Assembly: GCF_003172915.1 (NCBI RefSeq)
Contig: NZ_QGKU01000025.1
Location: 1-64,000, forward strand
Reading direction: 5' to 3'
DNA from: Meridianimarinicoccus roseus
GTDB taxonomy: Bacteria > Pseudomonadota > Alphaproteobacteria > Rhodobacterales > Rhodobacteraceae
DNA length: 64,000 nucleotides
A program made the translations under genes and the position numbers. Each line of letters begins with the position of its first letter. Position 1 is the first letter of the stretch. Under the pieces are notes generated by a model. The model did not search any database. It was given only the letters and a program-made list of their open reading frames with translations, and had not been told where the DNA came from. Positions 33,948-43,679 of this stretch are shown piece after piece.

Positions 33948-35234
33948 TCAGGCCGCGATGAACTCGTTCCACTTGCGGACCATGTACTGGTTTTCGTCCA
34001 TGACGGCGTTCCAGCAGGCCACAGCGCCCATGCGGTCGTAGAACGACCCACCGTCGCGCACAGCGCCCGCGGTGTCCATCACCTGCCCGGTCGGGCTGGT
34101 GATGTCGCCGGTGGCGGGCTTGCCTTCGAACCAGTAGCCCCATTCGTTTTCGGACATGAACGCCTTGGAGGTTTCCGGCACGGCCGAGTAGTAGCCCTGG
34201 CGCATCAAGTAGCCGCCGACCCAGCCGGACAGGTACCAGTTGATGTATTCATAGGCCGCGTCCAGCTCCAGCCCGGACAGGTTCTTCGACAGGCCGATAC
34301 CGCCGCCCCAGCTGCGATAGCCTTCCTTCAGCGGTTGGTAGACGCAGGGAATGCCGCGCGACTTGACCGCCGTGATCGCGGGCGACCACATCGACTGGAT
34401 CACGACCTCGCCCGACGCCATCAGGTTGACGCTCTCGTCGAAGGTCTTCCAGAATGCACGGAACTGGCCGGCCTTCTTCGCTTCGGTGAAGATCGCGAAG
34501 GTGGCGTCGATTTCGTCGCGGGTCATGTTGCCCTTGTCGCCGTACTGGATCTCGCCCATCGCTTCGCAGACCATGGCCATGTCCATGATCCCGATGGACG
34601 AGATGTCGAGTATCGACGCCTTGCCCTTGAATTCTGGGTTCAGCAGTTCGGTCCAGCTTTCGATCGGGCGGCCGATCAGGTCGGGGCGGATGCCCAGCGT
34701 ATCGGCATTGTAGATCGTTGGGATGAGCGTCATCCAGCCGCTTTCGTTGTCCACGAATTCGCGGCCGCCGGGGCCATCGACGAAACCCACGGTATGCGGT
34801 GCGGTGCCCTGGGCGATTTCGCTCTCGGGGGTAAGCTTGCCGTCGCGGAAGATGCCGACGATCTTGTCATAATTGGCGATCTTGCTGGTATCCATCGCCT
34901 GCAGGTTGCCGGTCGGCCAGACCTTCTTGCAGATCCAGTATTCGATGTCGGCGATGTCGAAACTGTCGGGCTGGGTCGCCGCGCGCTGCGTGACGGCGTC
35001 GCTGTCCAGCGCCGTCATCTCAAGCGTGAAGCCAAGGTCTTCCTTTACCTTGGTGGCCACGTCGTTGAGGTTCGACACCCCGGTGCCGAACTGGCGAAGG
35101 GTGATGTCCTTGATGTTCTGCGCCCAGATCATCGGCGCACCGATGGTGTTGGTGCCCGCGATGGCGGCCGTTGCGGCGGCGCCCTTAAGAACGCTGCGGC
35201 GATTGAGCCCGCCGGTCTTGTCGCTGTTGGTCAT
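33948..35234 (-). CDS. ABC transporter substrate-binding protein with Tat signal (PotD-like)
   Basis: 428 aa extracellular solute-binding protein, family 1. The N-terminus NRRSVLKGAAATAAIAG is a twin-arginine export signal. The mature part has binding-protein features (QSMWSPAI, YINWYLSGWVGGYLMRQGYYSAVPE). ATG 35234 is preferred over 35246 because GGAG lies six bases upstream. Polyamine binding is only one possibility; the racemase in the operon suggests an amino-acid-like ligand. Confidence 0.85.
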   Translation of the reverse strand: MTNSDKTGGLNRRSVLKGAAATAAIAGTNTIGAPMIWAQNIKDITLRQFGTGVSNLNDVATKVKEDLGFTLEMTALDSDAVTQRAATQPDSFDIADIEYWICKKVWPTGNLQAMDTSKIANYDKIVGIFRDGKLTPESEIAQGTAPHTVGFVDGPGGREFVDNESGWMTLIPTIYNADTLGIRPDLIGRPIESWTELLNPEFKGKASILDISSIGIMDMAMVCEAMGEIQYGDKGNMTRDEIDATFAIFTEAKKAGQFRAFWKTFDESVNLMASGEVVIQSMWSPAITAVKSRGIPCVYQPLKEGYRSWGGGIGLSKNLSGLELDAAYEYINWYLSGWVGGYLMRQGYYSAVPETSKAFMSENEWGYWFEGKPATGDITSPTGQVMDTAGAVRDGGSFYDRMGAVACWNAVMDENQYMVRKWNEFIAA

Positions 35235-35284
35235 GGTCCTCTCCATTGGTTTGTTCGCTTCGGGGTTTTCGGGAAATGTGTCGC

Positions 35285-36268
<984 letters not shown>

Positions 36269-36425
36269 GCGGCTTCCTTTCGATTTCCCCAAGGCTGGGC
36301 CAAAGTCGCGTTCTGACAGAAGCGTTTTTGGCCGCGTGCAGGGTCATGCGCGCCGCTTTCTTGCGCATTGACTGAAAAATGGGCACTGCCGCTTTCCTGT
36401 GCACAAAATTGTCGCTTTGATTGTG

Positions 36426-36437
36426 TACGATTTCGTA
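36426..36437. promoter_or_regulatory. Palindrome in the divergent GntR/ABC promoter region
   Basis: TACGATTTCGTA is a perfect 5+2+5 inverted repeat in the 251-bp gap between the ABC operon and the GntR gene. Nearby GTGCACAA and TTGTGTAC form looser half-sites. Candidate GntR operator. Confidence 0.45.
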
Positions 36438-36519
36438 TTCAAACACGTCTCCTACCAGCGATCTTGCACCCGGCAGGCGTTGGGGTCACCAATTGGTCCA
36501 TGCCCCGGACGCCCCTGCC

Positions 36520-37239
36520 ATGACCGATTCCCTTTTCAGCCCTGTTCCGGATCCGTCCGCGCGACAGGCGCGCGGCGCGGGCGCGGCGGTGGCCGAAGGA
36601 CTGGCCACGGCGATTCACGAACACCGTCTGACCCCTGGCATGAAACTGGGCGAAGACGAGGTCGGGGCCGCCTTCAACGTTTCGCGCACCGTGGTCCGGG
36701 CTGCGCTTCAGACGCTGGCGCATGAACAGCTTGTCTCCATCGCGCCGCACCGGGGCGCCTTCGTCGCGCAGCCGGACATGCGCGAGGCCCGCGAAGTGTT
36801 CGAAGCCCGCGCCCTGCTCGAGCCGCGCACCGCCCATTCCGCTGCGCTGCGCGCCACGCCCGCCGACATCGCCCTCCTGGAGGCGCATATCTCGGCCGAA
36901 CACGACGCTCTCGCCGCCGGCGAGACCGGTCGCGCGCTGCGTCTGTCAGGGCAGTTCCACCTCGATATTGCACGCATCGCCGACCAGGCGACGATCGCGG
37001 CCTTCATCGCCAACCTAGTGTCGCGCTCGTCACTGGTGATCGCGCTCTACTGGCGGCGGCGTAACGCGATCTGCGAAAGCAACGCGCACCATGCGCTGCT
37101 GCGGGCGCTGGCCGACGGAAATGGCCCGGAGGCCGAGGCGCTGATGAAAAGCCATCTCGTGGACCTGCTGTCGCTGCTGGACCTGTCGCCCGGCGCCCGG
37201 CCCGCCCGGACGCTGGCCGAAGCTTTGGGCAAACCGTGA
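36520..37239 (+). CDS. GntR-family (FadR-type, FCD domain) transcriptional regulator
   Basis: 239 aa. N-terminal winged helix (LTPGMKLGEDEVGAAFNVSRTVVRAALQTLAHEQLV) and an all-helical FCD ligand domain (VFEARALLEPRTAHSA, GQFHLDIARIADQ). The frame opens at 36421 with TTG, but ATG 36520 fits the family start. Divergent from the ABC transporter operon and overlapping the acetyltransferase gene by 4 bp. Likely responds to the imported compound or a metabolite of it. Confidence 0.87.
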   Translation: MTDSLFSPVPDPSARQARGAGAAVAEGLATAIHEHRLTPGMKLGEDEVGAAFNVSRTVVRAALQTLAHEQLVSIAPHRGAFVAQPDMREAREVFEARALLEPRTAHSAALRATPADIALLEAHISAEHDALAAGETGRALRLSGQFHLDIARIADQATIAAFIANLVSRSSLVIALYWRRRNAICESNAHHALLRALADGNGPEAEALMKSHLVDLLSLLDLSPGARPARTLAEALGKP

Positions 37240-38069
37240 TCCCGGCGCCGCGCACCATGCTGCCGGGCGAATTGCGCATCGTGCTGGACTGGGCAGCCGC
37301 CGAGGGCTGGAACCCCGGCCATGACGACGCGGCGGCGTTCCTCGCGGCCGATCCGGGCGGGTTTTTCGCCGCGGGGCCACCCGAGGCACCGGTCGCCGCG
37401 ATCAGCGTCGTGAATCACGATCCCGGCTTTGCCTTCTTGGGGCTTTACCTCGTGCATCCGGATTGGCGCGGCCAGGGGATTGGCTACGCACTCTGGCAGC
37501 ACGCGTTGGCCCATGCCGAAGCGCGCACCGTCGGGCTGGACGGCGTGCCCGCGCAGCAGGAAAACTACCGCGCTTCGGGTTTCGCCGCCGCAGGGCACAC
37601 CGCCCGCTACGAGGGCGCGGTGCGCGGCGCGGCCGGTTCCGACATCCGCACGGTCCGCCCCGACGATCTGCCCGGCCTGATCGCCATGGACACCGCCGCG
37701 AACGGCTATTCCAAGGCAGCTTTCCTGCGCGTCTGGCTGACAGATACCGCCACGCGGCGCACGCTGGTGCTGGACCGGGGCGGAAAGCGGATGGGGTTCG
37801 TCACCCTGCGCGCCTGCCGTATCGGAACCAAGATCGGCCCACTGGTCGCTACAACGGTGGCTGAGGCCGAAACGCTGCTGCGCGCGGCCGCGCAAGATGC
37901 GGGCGGGGGTCCTCTGATCGTAGACGTGCCGGGCGATCAGACCGCGCTGAATGCGCTGTGCGAGGCCGAGGGCATGGCATGCGGATTCACCACCGCGCGG
38001 ATGTATCGCGGGCCCGCCCCCCTCTCGCAACCGCTGGTGGCCAGCGCGGGTACGCTGGAACTGGGCTAG
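37236..38069 (+). CDS. GNAT-family N-acetyltransferase with C-terminal second domain
   Basis: 277 aa. The acetyl-CoA motif VHPDWRGQGIGYALW lies near residue 80 in an N-terminal GNAT domain. A second, weaker GNAT-like domain begins near residue 140 (DIRTVRPDDLPGLIAMDTAANGYSKAAFLRVW). This two-domain layout is shared with YitH-like acetyltransferases. GTG 37236 overlaps the regulator stop. It may acetylate an amine from the imported substrate; that is inference. Confidence 0.8.
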   Translation: MIPAPRTMLPGELRIVLDWAAAEGWNPGHDDAAAFLAADPGGFFAAGPPEAPVAAISVVNHDPGFAFLGLYLVHPDWRGQGIGYALWQHALAHAEARTVGLDGVPAQQENYRASGFAAAGHTARYEGAVRGAAGSDIRTVRPDDLPGLIAMDTAANGYSKAAFLRVWLTDTATRRTLVLDRGGKRMGFVTLRACRIGTKIGPLVATTVAEAETLLRAAAQDAGGGPLIVDVPGDQTALNALCEAEGMACGFTTARMYRGPAPLSQPLVASAGTLELG

Positions 38070-39229
38070 AGCACGGCGCGGATGCGCGAGATCGCCCGCT
38101 CGATGTTCTCGAGGTTGTTGGCGTAGGAAAAGCGTACGAACCCCTCGCCACCCTTGCCGAAACTGGTCCCCGCCACCGTGGCGACGCTCGCTTCGGTCAG
38201 GAACCGGTCCTGCGCCTGCCGCGCGGTCATGCCCGTCCCTTCAATGTTCGGAAAGGCATAGAACGCCCCGCCCGGATCGGCGCAGCGCACGCCCGGCAGG
38301 TCGTTCAGTGCCGCGACGATCGCCGCGCGGCGGGCATCGAACTGCGCGACCATGTCCCTAACGGCATCCTGAGGGCCGGTCAGCGCCGCTAGACCCGCGT
38401 ATTGCGCCGCCGCGTTCACGCAGGAATGGTCGTTGATGCACAGCCGGACAGCGGCATCCACCATTGCCTTCGGCCAGACGGCATATCCCAGCCGCCAGCC
38501 TGTCATGGCATAGGTTTTGGACCAGCCATCAAGAAGGATCAGCCTGTCGCGGATCTGCGGATACTGCAGAAGGCTCACATGACGCCGACCGCCATACAGC
38601 ATCTGCGAATAGATCTCGTCCGACAGCACCACGACGTCGGGCCAGTCCGCCAGCCCGTCGACCAGTGCGTCGATCTCGGCCTTCGGCACCACACCGCCCG
38701 TTGGGTTCGCGGGCGAGTTCAGGATGATCAGCCGCGTCGCCGGCGTGATCTGCCCCAGCACCGTCGCCGCGTCGAAGGCGAAGCCGTCGGCCTCCCGCAG
38801 CGCGATCGGCACCGGTGTCGCGCCGGAATAGCGGATCACGCTTTCATAGATCGGAAAGCCCGGGTCGGGATACAGGATCTCGGCCCCCGGCTCACCCAGC
38901 AGCAGCACTGCGAAAAACATCGTCGGCTTGCCGCCCGGCACAACGACCACGCAATCGGGATCTACCGCCGCGCCGTGCCGCACCTCGAGATCCGCGGCCA
39001 CCGCCTCGCGCAGGCTGGGCAGCCCGTTCGCCGACGTGTAGCCGTGATGCCCGTCGCGCAGCGCCTTGATGCCCGCCTCGACCACGTGTTCGGGGGTGCG
39101 GAAATCCGGCTGCCCGATCCCAAGGTTGATGATGTCGCGCCCCTCGGCCGCCAGCCGCCCGGCCCGCGCCAGAACGTCGAACGCCGATTCCGTGCCCAGT
39201 CGGCCCACCGATTGCGCCATCCGGATCAT
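38066..39229 (-). CDS. PLP-dependent aminotransferase, class I/II
   Basis: 387 aa fold-type I aminotransferase. The PLP Lys is in DGWSKTYAMTGWRLGY; other hallmarks are NLGIGQPDFRTP, LNSPANPTGGV, SDEIYSQMLYGG and the C-terminal FVRFSYANNLENIERA with the substrate Arg. Resembles the aspartate/aromatic aminotransferase group. Convergent 4-bp overlap with the acetyltransferase. Together with the racemase and transporter it suggests catabolism of an amino acid or derivative. Confidence 0.88.
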   Translation of the reverse strand: MIRMAQSVGRLGTESAFDVLARAGRLAAEGRDIINLGIGQPDFRTPEHVVEAGIKALRDGHHGYTSANGLPSLREAVAADLEVRHGAAVDPDCVVVVPGGKPTMFFAVLLLGEPGAEILYPDPGFPIYESVIRYSGATPVPIALREADGFAFDAATVLGQITPATRLIILNSPANPTGGVVPKAEIDALVDGLADWPDVVVLSDEIYSQMLYGGRRHVSLLQYPQIRDRLILLDGWSKTYAMTGWRLGYAVWPKAMVDAAVRLCINDHSCVNAAAQYAGLAALTGPQDAVRDMVAQFDARRAAIVAALNDLPGVRCADPGGAFYAFPNIEGTGMTARQAQDRFLTEASVATVAGTSFGKGGEGFVRFSYANNLENIERAISRIRAVL

Positions 39230-39304
39230 GCCGTCTCCTCCCCCGTCTTGTGCAAAGCTGGCAGGGTGTTAGCGTGAAGCACGCAGGATTGGAAAGGGCA
39301 GTCG

Positions 39305-40081
39305 ATGGCACGGATAGGGTTCCTTGGAACAGGCGAGATCGCGGGTGCGATGGTGCGCGGGCTTGCGGGGCAGGGGCACCGCATCCTCGTCAGCGAGCGA
39401 AATGCCGACCATGCCGCAATGCTGGCCCGCACCATCCCTGAAGTGACAATTGCCGCAAATCCGCAGGTCGTGGCCGGGTCCGACGTTGTTATCGCTTGCC
39501 TGATGGCGGCCACGGCGCGGCAGGTGCTGCCCGACCTGCCATGGCGCTCCGATCACACCATTATCTCGGTCATGGTGGACGTGCCGCATGGCGATCTCGC
39601 CACGCTCTGCGCGCCTGCCACCGACATCGCGCTGACCATCCCGATGCCCTTCATCTCCAGCGGTGGCTGCCCGCTGCCGGTTTTCCCGGACGCGGCGTCG
39701 GTCACTGCGCTTTTCGGCGCGCGCAACCTCGTGCTGCCGGTCGCCAGCGAAGTTGCGCTGAACGCGCATTTCGCGGCTTCGGCGCTGTCTGCGCCGATCC
39801 TGCGGCTGCTGGCCGAAGGGACCGGCTGGTTGGCGCGCGAAACCGGCGACCCGGTCGCGGCGGAGGCCTATGTTACCGCTCTGTTCGCCGGTTACATGAC
39901 CCCGGATGGCACCGGGCGGCATTTTGCCGGCCTTCTGGACAGCCTTGCCACCGAAGGCGGGCTCAACGCCGCGTTGCGCGCCGCGCTCGAAGATCTGGGC
40001 GCGCCTGCTGCGCTTGGCGCGGGGATGGATACGCTGCGCCCCCGTCTTGGCCTGCCGCCCGCCACCGGGGCCGCATCATGA
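39305..40081 (+). CDS. Pyrroline-5-carboxylate reductase-like NAD(P)-binding protein
   Basis: 258 aa. Starts with the dinucleotide motif GFLGTGEIAGAMVRGLAGQGH and continues with the ProC-type helical C-terminal half (EVALNAHFAASALSAPILRLL). It lacks the strongest ProC signature at the C-terminus, so it may act on another imine or keto acid. Its stop overlaps the DUF3833 lipoprotein start by 4 bp. Confidence 0.7.
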   Translation: MARIGFLGTGEIAGAMVRGLAGQGHRILVSERNADHAAMLARTIPEVTIAANPQVVAGSDVVIACLMAATARQVLPDLPWRSDHTIISVMVDVPHGDLATLCAPATDIALTIPMPFISSGGCPLPVFPDAASVTALFGARNLVLPVASEVALNAHFAASALSAPILRLLAEGTGWLARETGDPVAAEAYVTALFAGYMTPDGTGRHFAGLLDSLATEGGLNAALRAALEDLGAPAALGAGMDTLRPRLGLPPATGAAS

Positions 40082-40605
40082 GGCGCTCCGCGCTGGCCGC
40101 GCTTCTGGCGCTTGCAGCATGTTCGGGAAAGCCAGCGCTGGACGATCCTGCGCTCAGCGACCGCACGCTGGATCTTGAAGCGTTCTTCGATGGGCCGGTC
40201 ACCGCTTCTGGCCAATTCCAGGACGTTTTCGGCGCCGTGCGTCGGCGCTTCGACGTGGACATCGCCAGTCGCTGGGACGGGCAGACTCTGACGCTGACCG
40301 AGGATTTCACCTATGACGACGGCAGCACCGAACGCCGGGTCTGGACGCTGGTCAAGACCGGCCCGGAGACGTGGGAGGGCACCGCCCCCGGTGTTCTGGG
40401 CATCGCGCGCGGCACCGAAAGCGGCGATGCGTTCAACTGGCGCTACACGATCGACCTGCCGGTCGGCGAAGGCACGCTGCGCGCCACGTTCAACGACTGG
40501 ATGTGGCTGATGTCGGATCGCACCCTGCTGAACCGCGCCTACATGTCCCGCTCCGGCGTCCCGCTGGGCGAGGTGATCATCTGGTTCGAGAAGGCCGCGC
40601 CGTGA
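40078..40605 (+). CDS. DUF3833-family lipoprotein
   Basis: 175 aa. The lipobox LALAACSG puts the modified Cys at about residue 15. The body matches the DUF3833 pattern (LDLEAFFDGPVTASGQFQDVFG, RWDGQTLTLTEDFTYDDG, DWMWLMSDRTLLNRAYMSR). Function of the family is unknown; a beta-barrel lipocalin-like fold is likely. Start overlaps the upstream stop; a tiny membrane-peptide frame overlaps its own stop. Confidence 0.8.
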   Translation: MRRSALAALLALAACSGKPALDDPALSDRTLDLEAFFDGPVTASGQFQDVFGAVRRRFDVDIASRWDGQTLTLTEDFTYDDGSTERRVWTLVKTGPETWEGTAPGVLGIARGTESGDAFNWRYTIDLPVGEGTLRATFNDWMWLMSDRTLLNRAYMSRSGVPLGEVIIWFEKAAP

Positions 40606-40685
40606 AACGCGTCGCGCTGGCGGTTCTTGGGCTCGTGCTGTTGGCCGAACTGGCTCTGATGCTTGGCCTTTGGTCCCCGCCATGA
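40602..40685 (+). CDS. Possible 27-residue membrane peptide
   Basis: GTG at 40602 overlaps the preceding stop by 4 bp (GTGA), as other genes here do. The translation starts MKRVALAVLGLVLLAELAL and ends GLWSPP: one basic-led hydrophobic helix. Too short for homology to help; it may be a real small membrane protein or chance. Confidence 0.35.
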   Translation: MKRVALAVLGLVLLAELALMLGLWSPP

Positions 40686-40762
40686 CGCGCGCCGCGGGCG
40701 CCGCGCCGTCCCGGCCGATGCATGGCTGGAAGCAGGGCTGCGGACCCGCGCGGCGCGGTACT

Positions 40763-41788
40763 TCAGGCGCGCAGGCGGTCCACCACGCTTTGCGCGCTCA
40801 CGCAGCCGATCACCTGACCGTTCTCCGTTACCGGCACAGGGGATGGGTCGCCCTTCAGGCGGTCCATCACCTCGATCACCGGGGTTTCCGGGCCGACCGG
40901 GTCGGTGCCCGGCGTGCCTGCTCGGGTGTCCGGCGCCATCACGTCGCGCGCGGTCAGCACGCCCAGCGGGTTCATGTTCGCCACGAAATCCGCCACATAC
41001 TCTGACGCCGGGGCCGAGAAAATGTCGCGCGGGGTCCCGCATTGCACGATCCGTCCACCTTCCATGATGGCGATCCGGTCGCCCAGCTTGAACGCCTCGT
41101 CGAGATCGTGACTGACGAAGATTATCGTGCGGCGCAAATCTCGCTGAAGGTCCAGAAGCTCATCCTGAAGCCGCGAGCGGATCAGAGGATCCAGTGCGCT
41201 GAAGGGCTCGTCCATCAGCAGGATTGGCGCGTCCGTCGCAAAGGCGCGCGCCAGCCCGACGCGCTGCTGCATTCCGCCGGACAGTTCGCCCACCTTGCGC
41301 TCGGCCCAGTCTGACAGCCCGACCAGCGCCAGTTGCCGGTCCACCCGTTCGGTGCGCGCAGCACTGTCGAGCCCGGCCAGTTCCAGCCCGAGCCCGACAT
41401 TCTCGCGCACGCTGCGCCACGGAAGCAGGCCGAATTGCTGGAATACCATTGCCACGCGCTCCTGCCGGATGCGGCGCAGCGTACGGGCGTCGGCATTGGT
41501 TACGTTAACCATCTGCCCGCCGTCATTGACTGTCACGTTGCCGCGTACCACCGGGTTCAGCCCGTTGACCGCGCGCAGCAGCGTGGATTTGCCTGATCCG
41601 GACAGGCCCATCAGCACGAGGATCTCGCCCTCGGCCACGCTCAGAGCGCAGTCGTGCACGCCGAGCACCTGTTCCGTGCTTTCCTGGATCTCGGACCGGC
41701 TCTGGCCCGCGTCCATCAGGGGCAATGCCGCCTGCGGATCGGCTCCGAACACGATGGAGACATTGTTGAATTCGACGGCCTTGGTCAT
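40763..41788 (-). CDS. choV: Choline ABC transporter ATP-binding protein ChoV
   Basis: 341 aa. Walker [10 protein letters not shown], signature [11 protein letters not shown], Walker [17 protein letters not shown], and a C-terminal CBS-like stretch (PVTENGQVIGCVSAQSVVDRL). The start ATG 41788 (MTKAVEFNN) overlaps the choW stop by 4 bp; the longer open frame to 42019 is antisense-type overlap with choW. Related to the ProV at 14123 but clearly a separate system. Last gene of choXWV. Confidence 0.88.
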   Translation of the reverse strand: MTKAVEFNNVSIVFGADPQAALPLMDAGQSRSEIQESTEQVLGVHDCALSVAEGEILVLMGLSGSGKSTLLRAVNGLNPVVRGNVTVNDGGQMVNVTNADARTLRRIRQERVAMVFQQFGLLPWRSVRENVGLGLELAGLDSAARTERVDRQLALVGLSDWAERKVGELSGGMQQRVGLARAFATDAPILLMDEPFSALDPLIRSRLQDELLDLQRDLRRTIIFVSHDLDEAFKLGDRIAIMEGGRIVQCGTPRDIFSAPASEYVADFVANMNPLGVLTARDVMAPDTRAGTPGTDPVGPETPVIEVMDRLKGDPSPVPVTENGQVIGCVSAQSVVDRLRA

Positions 41789-42618
41789 TTTTCCCTCACC
41801 CGCAACATGCGGTCCAGCATGATGGCCACCACCACGATGATGAAGCCGCTTTCGAAACCCAGCGCGGTATTGACTTGGTTCAACGCGCGCACCACCGGTA
41901 CGCCCAGCCCGTCCGCGCCCACCAGCGCAGCGATCACCACCATCGACAGCGACAGCATGATCGTCTGGTTCAGCCCGGCCATGATCTGCGGCATGGCATA
42001 GGGCAGTTCGACCTTCCAAAGTGTCTGGGTTGGCGTGGCGCCGAACGCCTGCGCCGCCTCAAGAAGCGGCTTCGGGGTGGAACTCACGCCCAGATGCGTC
42101 AGTCGGATCGGGGCGGGCAGAACGAAGATCACCGTTGCGATCAACCCGGGCACCATGCCGATACCGAAAAAGACGATCGCCGGGATCAGGTAGACGAAGG
42201 TGGGCAGCGTCTGCATCAGGTCCAGCACTGGCCGCATCCCCGAATAGAGCGCGGGCCGGTGCGCGGCCGCGATGCCGATCGGCACTCCCACCGCCATGCA
42301 CACCACGCAGGCGGACAGCACCAGCGTCAGGCTTTCGGTCGTCTCCTCCCAGTAGTCCTGGTTGAGGATGAACAGGAACCCCAGCGCTACGAACAGCGCG
42401 ATCTTCCAGTTGCGCTGCACCGCGAAGGTCAGCGCGACGAAGGCGGCGACGACGATCAGCGGATGCGGCGTCTGCAACACCCACAGGATCGCGTCGATCA
42501 GAGCCTCCATGACGGTGGCGAGCCCGTCGAAAAACCAGCCGCCGTTTATCTGCAGCCAGTCGAACAGGATCGCGGCCCCATCGCCCACGGGGATCTTCGC
42601 ATCGGTCAGCCAGTTCAT
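41785..42618 (-). CDS. choW: Choline ABC transporter permease ChoW
   Basis: 277 aa, about six to seven membrane segments. Permease loop EAAQAFGATPTQTLWKVELP. ATG 42618 is chosen, preceded by AAAGGACGG. A hairpin separates it from choX. Shares overall design with the ProW at 15198 but lacks its long N-terminal extension. Confidence 0.88.
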   Translation of the reverse strand: MNWLTDAKIPVGDGAAILFDWLQINGGWFFDGLATVMEALIDAILWVLQTPHPLIVVAAFVALTFAVQRNWKIALFVALGFLFILNQDYWEETTESLTLVLSACVVCMAVGVPIGIAAAHRPALYSGMRPVLDLMQTLPTFVYLIPAIVFFGIGMVPGLIATVIFVLPAPIRLTHLGVSSTPKPLLEAAQAFGATPTQTLWKVELPYAMPQIMAGLNQTIMLSLSMVVIAALVGADGLGVPVVRALNQVNTALGFESGFIIVVVAIMLDRMLRVREK

Positions 42619-42638
42619 GGAACCGTCCTTTCTGGTCG

Positions 42639-42666
42639 GCCCCCGCCCGCGCGGAGCGAGCAGGGG
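42639..42666 (-). terminator. Hairpin between choX and choW
   Basis: An imperfect GC stem (GCCCC...GGGGC with inner GC and CGC/GCG pairs) begins 8 bp after the choX stop. No T-tract follows, so it more likely protects choX mRNA or attenuates the permease genes. Confidence 0.4.
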
Positions 42667-42673
42667 CGAAAGA

Positions 42674-43600
42674 TCAAAGTCCCAGCGCTTCGCGCACCGC
42701 CGCGGCCGCGTCGCCGCCATCCACGGTGGTCACGCCGTCAAGCCAGCCCATCGCCATGTCAGGGTTCGCCTTCAGCCAAGCCGCCGCCGCGTCCTGCGGG
42801 TCCTGCCCGTCGTTCAGGATCGCGCCCATGATCTCGTTCTCCATCGCCAGAGTGAACTCCAGGTTCTGCAGCAATTGCCCCACGTTGGGGCATTCGGCGA
42901 CGTAACCGGCGCGCGTGTTGGTATAGACCGTCGCGCCGCCAAGGTCGGGGCCGAACCAATCGTCGCCCCCGGTCAGGTATGTCAGATCGAAGTTGGCGTT
43001 CATCGGGTGCGGCTCCCAGCCCAGGAAGACGATCGGCTCTTCCCGGCGGCTCAGGCGGTCCACCTGCGCCAGCATCCCCTGCTCGGAGCTTTCGCGGATG
43101 TCGAAGCCGGACAACCCGAAGGCATCCGCCTCGATCATGTCGAGGATCAGCCGGTTGCCGTCATTGCCAGGCTCGATGCCGTAGATCGTCTCGTCCAGCG
43201 CGTCGGCATGGGTCGCGATGTCGGCGAAATCGGCGATCCCGAGCGCGGCGCCTGCGGCGTTGGTCGCCAGGGTATATTTCGCACCGGTCAGGTTGGCGCG
43301 CACCGTGTCCACCGTGCCTGCCTCGCGGTAGGGGGCGATATCGCCCTCCATTGTCGGCATCCAGTTGCCGAGGAAGACGTCGATATCGCCATCGGCCATC
43401 GCGGTATAGGTCACCGGCACCGAAAGAACCCGCACATCGGTGTCATAGCCAAGCGCTTCCAGCAGCACCGTGGTCGCCGCGGTGGTCGCGGTGATGTCGG
43501 TCCAGCCCACATCCGAGAAGGTCACACTGTCGCAATTCGCCCAGGCAGTGCTGGCGCCCAGCCCCAGGGCAAGGGCCGATACGGCGGTCTTATAGGTCAT
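42674..43600 (-). CDS. choX: Choline-binding periplasmic protein ChoX
   Basis: 308 aa. Signal peptide ends STAWA before NCDSVTFSDVGWTDI. Aromatic and acidic residues typical of choline/betaine cages occur in FLGNWMPTMEGD, the VFLGWEPHPMN segment and DDWFGPD. First gene of choXWV and divergent from betI, which fits choline rather than betaine as ligand. The gap to betI contains the operator-like palindrome. Confidence 0.88.
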   Translation of the reverse strand: MTYKTAVSALALGLGASTAWANCDSVTFSDVGWTDITATTAATTVLLEALGYDTDVRVLSVPVTYTAMADGDIDVFLGNWMPTMEGDIAPYREAGTVDTVRANLTGAKYTLATNAAGAALGIADFADIATHADALDETIYGIEPGNDGNRLILDMIEADAFGLSGFDIRESSEQGMLAQVDRLSRREEPIVFLGWEPHPMNANFDLTYLTGGDDWFGPDLGGATVYTNTRAGYVAECPNVGQLLQNLEFTLAMENEIMGAILNDGQDPQDAAAAWLKANPDMAMGWLDGVTTVDGGDAAAAVREALGL

Positions 43601-43616
43601 GTCACGCTCCCAAAAT

Positions 43617-43640
43617 TATTGATTGACGAGTCAATTAAAA
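43617..43640. promoter_or_regulatory. BetI-type operator between choX and betI
   Basis: ATTGACGAGTCAAT (43622-43635) is a perfect 6+2+6 inverted repeat, extended by TT on the left and AA on the right after one mismatch. The TTGATTGA...TCAATTAA form resembles the choline-responsive BetI operator. It lies between the divergent genes and could control both. Confidence 0.75.
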
Positions 43641-43679
43641 ACCGAAAGACTGCGCAATGCAACAGGCAAGGTGAATAAA

